From Alphaproteobacteria bacterium (lineage in GTDB: Bacteria > Pseudomonadota > Alphaproteobacteria > VGEJ01), in the NCBI GenBank assembly GCA_016869335.1, contig VGEJ01000039.1, forward strand, positions 1-13,354: a DNA stretch of 13,354 nucleotides. Direction: 5' to 3'. Numbering within the stretch: position 1 is the stretch's first letter; each line of letters starts with the position of its first letter. The position numbers and the translations under genes were made by a program. The notes under the pieces are model-generated. The model was not told where the DNA came from and did not search any database. It saw only the letters and a program-made list of their open reading frames with translations. Shown one piece after another: positions 12,591-13,354 of this stretch.

Positions 12591-13354
12591 TACTAATCTC
12601 CTCGTCCAATCTCTCTTTGATAGAGATCAGGTCCTGCCATGCCTCGCGCTTCAGGCTGGACTGGCGCAGCAAGTAGGCCGGGTGATAGATCGCCCGTGCC
12701 GGAATCCCACTGCTTTCGGGTGCCTCGGGTGGCCGATAGATCAGCCAACGGCCGCGCAGCCTGGTGATGCCCTCGCTCGTCGCCATCAGGGCGCCAGCGG
12801 CGGTGCCGCCGACGAACACCAGGACGCGCGGGGCCACGAGCGCAATGTGACGCTCGATGAAGGGTAGACAGGCGACGGTCTCGGCGGTGGTCGGCTTGCG
12901 ATTGCCGGGCGGACGCCAGGGCAGGATGTTGGTGATGTAGGCGGAGCGGCGGTCCAGGGCGATCGCCGCGAGCATGCGATCGAGGAGCTGGCCGCTGACT
13001 CCGACGAAGGGAAGTCCCTCGCGGTCTTCGTCGGCGCCGGGGGCCTCGCCGATGAACATGACCGGCGCCTCCGGGTTGCCATCGCCGAACACCAGACTGG
13101 TCGCCGTGTGCTTGATCGCGCAGCCCTCGAACGCCGCGAGCGCGGCACGCAGCGCGGCGAGCGAGGAGCAGGCGGCCGCCAGCGCTCTAGCATTGCTCGC
13201 CGCCGCCGCGGGCGACTCCAGCGCGAGCGGCACACTCGCCGGACGGGACGTGCCGAGCGGACCCGCCGGCACCGGCCGGTCGTGCAGCGCAGCCGCCACC
13301 GCGGCCAGGTCCGGGGCCGACGACGACCGATGCGGGGCGGCGTAGCGGTCGAGC
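12577..13354 (-). CDS. Uracil-DNA glycosylase, family 4-like, 5' end possibly beyond the window
   Basis: This repair enzyme removes uracil from DNA. The frame is open to the right edge, so the true start may lie outside; a GTG at 13299 would give 240 residues and is used for numbering. Seen: motif 1 GEAPGADEDREGLPFVGVSG at 84-103, QLLDRML, TNILPWRPPGNRKPT at 123-137, LRGRW, and the C-terminal HPAYLLRQSSLKREAWQDL motif. Family 4 enzymes usually bind a [4Fe-4S] cluster through four cysteines. Here only Cys60 and Cys144 remain; the partners align with Phe57 and Trp128. I recall this pattern from alphaproteobacterial homologues, so it is probably a lineage variant and not damage. The N-terminal 45 residues are Ala/Pro-rich and probably unstructured. 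It lies upstream of the transglycosylase gene on the same strand. Confidence 0.92.
   Translation of the reverse strand, partial: LDRYAAPHRSSSAPDLAAVAAALHDRPVPAGPLGTSRPASVPLALESPAAAASNARALAAACSSLAALRAALAAFEGCAIKHTATSLVFGDGNPEAPVMFIGEAPGADEDREGLPFVGVSGQLLDRMLAAIALDRRSAYITNILPWRPPGNRKPTTAETVACLPFIERHIALVAPRVLVFVGGTAAGALMATSEGITRLRGRWLIYRPPEAPESSGIPARAIYHPAYLLRQSSLKREAWQDLISIKERLDEEISNHNI

Noticed and set aside
10962..12596. 544-codon plus-strand frame opposite the lytic transglycosylase
   Set aside because: The minus strand has a complete Slt-type catalytic domain; the plus-strand product is Arg-rich and featureless.
1..13354. Mobile elements, CRISPR arrays, toxin-antitoxin or phage defence genes
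   Set aside because: No transposase, integrase, regularly spaced repeats, tRNA-associated direct repeats or recognisable defence domains were found on either strand.

Overview
This is a GC-rich (roughly two-thirds G+C by eye), gene-dense bacterial window with many GTG starts and 4-base gene overlaps. The proteins look alphaproteobacterial, possibly Rhodospirillales-like: the uracil-DNA glycosylase is the variant I associate with that class, and it sits beside a soluble-type lytic transglycosylase and a MoaB/MogA protein. This placement rests on protein flavour only; no rRNA or other marker is present.

Left part (1-4617): a divergent peptide/nickel-type (Dpp/Opp class) ABC importer. On the minus strand lie permease B (1800-2816), permease C (925-1803) and the first ATPase (from 928, running off the left edge), coupled by 4-base overlaps. 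On the plus strand is the family-5 substrate-binding protein (3082-4617). The 265-base spacer between them holds an AT-rich island with two direct repeats 19 bases apart, a small stem-loop and a possible 31-codon leader ORF.

Middle (4689-9773, plus strand): a GntR/FCD regulator, an acetamidase/formamidase family amidohydrolase, a Rieske non-heme iron oxygenase alpha subunit, a small protein of unknown function with a very basic tail, a Rieske ferredoxin, and a ferredoxin-type reductase (plant-type 2Fe-2S, FAD, NAD). Together these read as a catabolic unit. The importer takes up a small, probably nitrogen-containing compound. NADH electrons flow reductase to ferredoxin to oxygenase, which oxidises the compound, and the amidase hydrolyses an amide or formamide before or after that step. 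GntR probably senses substrate or product. The substrate cannot be read from the sequence.

Right part (9784-13354, minus strand): a housekeeping-type run transcribed toward the catabolic cluster: uracil-DNA glycosylase (cut by the right edge), lytic transglycosylase with signal peptide, and MoaB/MogA. It meets the catabolic operon tail to tail with a 10-base gap. No tRNA, rRNA, CRISPR array, insertion sequence or prophage gene was seen.

The most notable points are the small basic-tailed protein in the place where a beta subunit often sits, the unusually spaced Rieske motif in the oxygenase, the paired repeats in the divergent promoter region, and a uracil-DNA glycosylase lacking two of the four usual iron-sulphur cysteines.
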